In this document: positions 8,649 to 9,528 of the stretch, in pieces
Position numbering within the stretch: position 1 is the first letter of the stretch
How the letters are laid out: every line of letters starts with the position of its first letter
DNA from: a bacterium
Lineage (GTDB): Bacteria; UBP18; UBA7526
Length of the DNA stretch: 9,528 bases
NCBI GenBank assembly: GCA_018903055.1
Contig: JAHIPW010000005.1
Location: 1-9,528, forward strand
Reading direction: 5' to 3'
Program-made: the position numbers and the translations under genes
Notes under the pieces: model-generated
Seen by the model: the letters and a program-made list of their open reading frames with translations, nothing else
Told to the model about the DNA's origin: nothing
Database searches by the model: none

Positions 8649-8753
8649 CCTCACAGATTAGCACGGATTGACTGAACTGATTAGCACAGATTTGGTAGTG
8701 ATGAGAATCGGTGCTAATCCGTGTCTTTTAATCTGTGCCCATCCGTGTAATTA
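8649..8753. repeat. Inverted 'attagcacggatt' repeat cluster between tRNA-Leu and tig
   Basis: This spacer is made of variants of one word: cagattagcacggatt (about 8653-8668) and gattagcacagatt (about 8679-8692) on the left, and complementary forms gtgctaatccgtgt, aatctgtg and catccgtg on the right (about 8711-8748). The two halves can pair into one long imperfect stem-loop around the middle tggtagtgatgag. No clear -35/-10 pair could be identified for tig, so the promoter may lie within this repeat or tig may be read from upstream of the tRNAs. Confidence 0.65.
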
Positions 8754-8775
8754 TTGAAATGCGGACGGAGGGACT

Positions 8776-8851
8776 TTCACCCCGTTAGAAGTCCCCGATA
8801 AAATCGGGGCATCCGTCCCCTTTAGGGTCGGATTACTTCTAACGGGGCGGG
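8776..8851 (-). mobile_element. 76-base palindromic element in the T-loop of the broken tRNA-Leu
   Basis: The insert lies between T-stem base G53 (8852) and A58 (8775) of the outer tRNA-Leu. On the tRNA strand it begins CCCGCCCCG and ends CGGGGTGAA. A perfect 13-bp stem (8780-8792 with 8835-8847) encloses two further hairpins: ccccgat-aaa-atcgggg at 8793-8809 (7 bp) and atccg/cggat at 8811-8833, extended by ccc/ggg across one mismatch. Nearly every base is paired, giving a three-way junction. It has no open reading frame. Its termini match those of the insert in the tRNA-Lys T-loop. Calling it mobile is inference from the shared ends and the shared target position; it resembles Rickettsia-type palindromic elements in style, not visibly in sequence. 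Confidence 0.6.
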
Positions 8852-8924
8852 CCCCCAAGCCGTAAGGCATACGGTCCTAAGCCGTAGCGCCCCGCCCCCA
8901 TTTCCCCTACCTTATATTGCATTG

Positions 8925-9006
8925 TGGGCGAGAAAGGACTCGAACCTCCACGGGTTTCCCCACATGGTCCTAAGCCATGCGCGTCTACCAGTTCCGCCAC
9001 TCGCCC
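8925..9006 (-). tRNA. tRNA-Leu (anticodon UAG), complete
   Basis: An 82-base class II tRNA that folds fully: acceptor GGGCGAG/CTCGCCC with discriminator A73, D-stem GCG/CGC with GG and GTAGA in the loop, anticodon stem CATGG/CCATG with loop CTTAGGA (UAG, reading CUN codons), a long variable arm with stem GGG/CCC, and T-arm GGAGG-TTCGAGT-CCTTT containing two G-U pairs. CCA is not encoded (CAA follows A73), so a CCA-adding enzyme would be needed. It sits inside the D-arm of another tRNA-Leu(UAG), whose acceptor and anticodon stems differ, so this is not a recent copy of its host. Confidence 0.95.
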
Positions 9007-9034
9007 AAAATTACTTATTGTTCGATTAATGAAT

Positions 9035-9093
9035 GGGGCGGGGTAAATCTACCCTGTCTGCCGACAGGCAGGCAATGGAGTTTATCCTGCCCC
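9035..9093. repeat. Imperfect palindrome ggggcgggg...tgcccc with nested hairpin
   Basis: The arms ggggcggggtaaatct (9035-9050) and agtttatcctgcccc (9079-9093) pair over 11 of the 13 inner-terminal positions; the two exceptions are G-T on the plus strand. Between them, ctgtc-tgcc-gacag (about 9054-9067) forms a short hairpin next to the direct word ggcaggca. It is part of the D-arm insert upstream of the intact tRNA-Leu. No coding potential. Confidence 0.6.
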
Positions 9094-9195
9094 GATTTAT
9101 CGGGGCGGGGCCACGTCCGCAGATGGCTCGCCATCCGAAGCCTGCTATCTTAAAAATTCAGAAATAAGGCGAAGGATGGTACCCCCACCAGGGCT

Positions 9196-9308
9196 TTCAC
9201 CCCGCACCTTTTAGTACCCCCACCAGGGCTCGAACCTGGGACACCCTGATTAAGAGTCAGGTGCTCTTCCAACTGAGCTATGGGGGCTCAGGAAAGGTGC
9301 GGGGCGGG
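9196..9308 (-). mobile_element. 113-base T-loop insert carrying an intact tRNA-Lys
   Basis: On the tRNA strand the insert begins CCCGCCCCG directly after G53 of the outer tRNA-Lys and ends CGGGGTGAA directly before A58. These are the same ends and the same position as the insert in tRNA-Leu. A 12-bp perfect inverted repeat (ccccgcaccttt at 9200-9211, aaaggtgcgggg at 9293-9304) closes it. Instead of small hairpins, its tip holds a whole tRNA-Lys (9215-9287). The stem arms share only CCCCG with those of the Leu insert. Mobility is inferred, not shown. Confidence 0.6.
9215..9287 (-). tRNA. tRNA-Lys (anticodon CUU), complete and nested
   Basis: A 73-base tRNA with all arms: acceptor GCCCCCA/TGGGGGT (first pair G-U, which is unusual) with A73, D-arm GCTC-AGTTGGAA-GAGC, anticodon stem CCTGA/TCAGG with loop CTCTTAA (CUU, reading AAG), variable GTGTC, and T-arm CCAGG-TTCGAGC-CCTGG. 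CCA is not encoded (CTA follows). It lies at the tip of an inverted repeat inside the T-loop of an otherwise identical tRNA-Lys. It is the only uninterrupted Lys tRNA in this window. Confidence 0.96.
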
Positions 9309-9383
9309 CCTGGGACACCCTGATTAAGAGTCAGGTGCTCTTCCAACTGAGCTATGGGGGCATAGTAATCATCCATGCTTTAG

Positions 9384-9457
9384 CGCCTCCGGAGGGAGTC
9401 GAACCCCCAACTTTGTGGTCCGAAGCCACACGCTCTATCCAATTGAGCTACGGAGGC
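9384..9457 (-). tRNA. tRNA-Arg (anticodon UCG)
   Basis: A 74-base tRNA: acceptor GCCTCCG/CGGAGGC with G73, D-arm GCTC-AATTGGATA-GAGC, anticodon stem TGTGG/CCACA with loop CTTCGGA (UCG, reading CGN codons), variable AAGTT, and T-arm GGGGG-TTCGACT-CCCTC. CCA is not encoded (CTA follows G73). It is uninterrupted and lies 22 bases upstream of the outer tRNA-Lys, so it is probably cotranscribed with it. Confidence 0.96.
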
Positions 9458-9487
9458 ATTGGGGTGGCTGATCCCGATTTTAATTAT

Positions 9488-9528
9488 TGGGGTGAGCGAG
9501 GGGATTCGAACCCCCGGCCACTTGAGCC
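9488..9528 (-). tRNA. tRNA-His (anticodon GUG), 3' part only
   Basis: The 3' part of a tRNA is cut by the window edge. Visible are the anticodon's last base G36, stem TCAAG, variable TGGCC, T-arm GGGGG-TTCGAAT-CCCCT, acceptor CGCTCAC, C73 and an encoded CCA. A discriminator C73 with G36 points to histidine, because bacterial tRNA-His is the one that normally carries C73 (paired with G-1). The anticodon itself lies mostly outside the window, so the identity is strong inference, not direct reading. Confidence 0.82.

Larger units (their letters stand above)
8890..9110 (-). mobile_element. ~220-base D-arm insert carrying an intact tRNA-Leu
   Basis: This segment separates the 5' end of the broken tRNA-Leu (after G10, at 9111) from its anticodon arm. 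On the tRNA strand it starts with the same CCCGCCCCG as the two T-loop inserts and ends GGGGCGGGG. It includes a ccccgat/atcgggg hairpin (9090-9105), an imperfect palindrome at 9035-9093, and a complete tRNA-Leu(UAG) at 8925-9006. That tRNA is itself flanked by an inverted repeat, ccccgcccccatt (8890-8902) and aatggggcgggg (9032-9043), with one extra C. It may be a composite of more than one insertion. The borders are set to within a few bases only. Confidence 0.5.
8760..9120 (-). pseudogene. tRNA-Leu(UAG) interrupted twice (D-arm and T-loop)
   Basis: Three pieces in the right order and strand rebuild one tRNA-Leu. The 5' piece (9111-9120) gives acceptor GCGGACG plus TGG. The middle piece (about 8852-8889) gives the anticodon stem TACGG/CCGTA with loop CTTAGGA (anticodon UAG), a class II variable arm TGCCTTACGGCTT, and T-stem GGGGG. 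The 3' piece (8760-8775) gives A58-G59-U60, T-stem CCCTC, acceptor CGTCCGC and A73. The 7-bp acceptor stem and the T-stem (one G-U) both pair across the inserts. About 13 D-arm bases and T-loop bases 54-57 are missing or replaced. CCA is not encoded. As DNA this is a broken gene; whether an RNA product survives is unknown. The anticodon and variable arms are the firmest part; the 10-base 5' piece is the weakest. Confidence 0.75.
9177..9361 (-). pseudogene. Outer tRNA-Lys(CUU), split in its T-loop
   Basis: The 5' piece (9309-9361) runs from G1 to G53 and is identical over all 53 bases to the intact tRNA-Lys nested inside it, including anticodon loop CTCTTAA (CUU). The 3' piece (9177-9195) resumes at A58 and gives the T-stem CCTGG, acceptor TGGGGGT, A73 and an encoded CCA, again identical to the nested copy up to A73. 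Only T-loop bases 54-57 (TTCG) are missing, replaced by a 113-base insert. The T-stem and acceptor stem would still pair across the insert. It is interrupted as a gene, but no stem base is damaged. Unlike the nested copy it encodes CCA, which suggests the outer gene is the original one. Confidence 0.85.

Noticed and set aside
9123-9176. Possible small RNA or tRNA remnant between the Lys and Leu loci
   Set aside because: Only a short gatgg/ccatc hairpin is visible and no tRNA arms could be paired.
8760-9361. Archaeal-type tRNA introns or a group I intron in the tRNAs
   Set aside because: The gene content is bacterial, the inserts lack the bulge-helix-bulge form and group I core, they are in the T-loop and D-arm rather than the anticodon loop, and they carry whole tRNAs.
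8760-9361. Genomic-island attachment site at a tRNA
   Set aside because: Duplicated tRNA segments are present, but there is no integrase gene in the window and the inserts are only 76-220 bases.

Overview
This is a bacterial window with every supported gene on the minus strand, so it reads from right to left. The core is a protein quality-control block (trigger factor, ClpP, Lon). It continues without a real gap into two tandem PilT-type ATPases, a membrane-anchored TPR protein and a class V aminotransferase. Trigger factor, ClpP, Lon and PilT rule out an archaeon. The aminotransferase, ClpP and intergenic repeats look like an uncultured, deep-branching Gram-negative-type lineage, but nothing here fixes the phylum. 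The base composition of the genes is moderate and fairly even; the tRNA region holds islands that are almost pure G+C.

Layout from high to low coordinates. 8760-9528 is a tRNA cluster: tRNA-His (GUG, cut by the window edge), tRNA-Arg (UCG), a tRNA-Lys (CUU) locus and a tRNA-Leu (UAG) locus. 7280-8629 is tig, 6618-7220 clpP, 4024-6393 lon, 2924-4024 and 1873-2922 two PilT paralogues, 1241-1876 the TPR protein and 102-1244 the aminotransferase. From lon downstream, genes overlap by 1-4 bases or are 1 base apart, which indicates one translationally coupled operon. clpX, commonly found between clpP and lon, is absent; a 224-base low-complexity spacer lies there instead.

The most unusual part is the tRNA cluster. 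The Lys locus is a tRNA inside a tRNA: an outer tRNA-Lys is split in its T-loop by a 113-base insert that carries a second, complete tRNA-Lys at the tip of a 12-bp inverted repeat. The Leu locus is similar but more complex. Fragments of one tRNA-Leu(UAG) are spread over 361 bases and interrupted twice: in the D-arm by about 220 bases that contain a complete, different tRNA-Leu(UAG), and in the T-loop by a 76-base palindromic element. The two T-loop inserts sit at the same tRNA position (after G53, before A58) and share the termini CCCGCCCCG and CGGGGTGAA. Their stem arms differ in sequence but are each perfectly self-complementary. This looks like a structure-defined, tRNA-targeting palindromic element family. 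I do not recognise it as a named family, and an assembly artefact must be excluded.

The spacers between protein genes are built from short degenerate repeats, a different word in each. In two places (tig and the aminotransferase) these repeats run into the 3' end of the gene and supply its last codons and stop.
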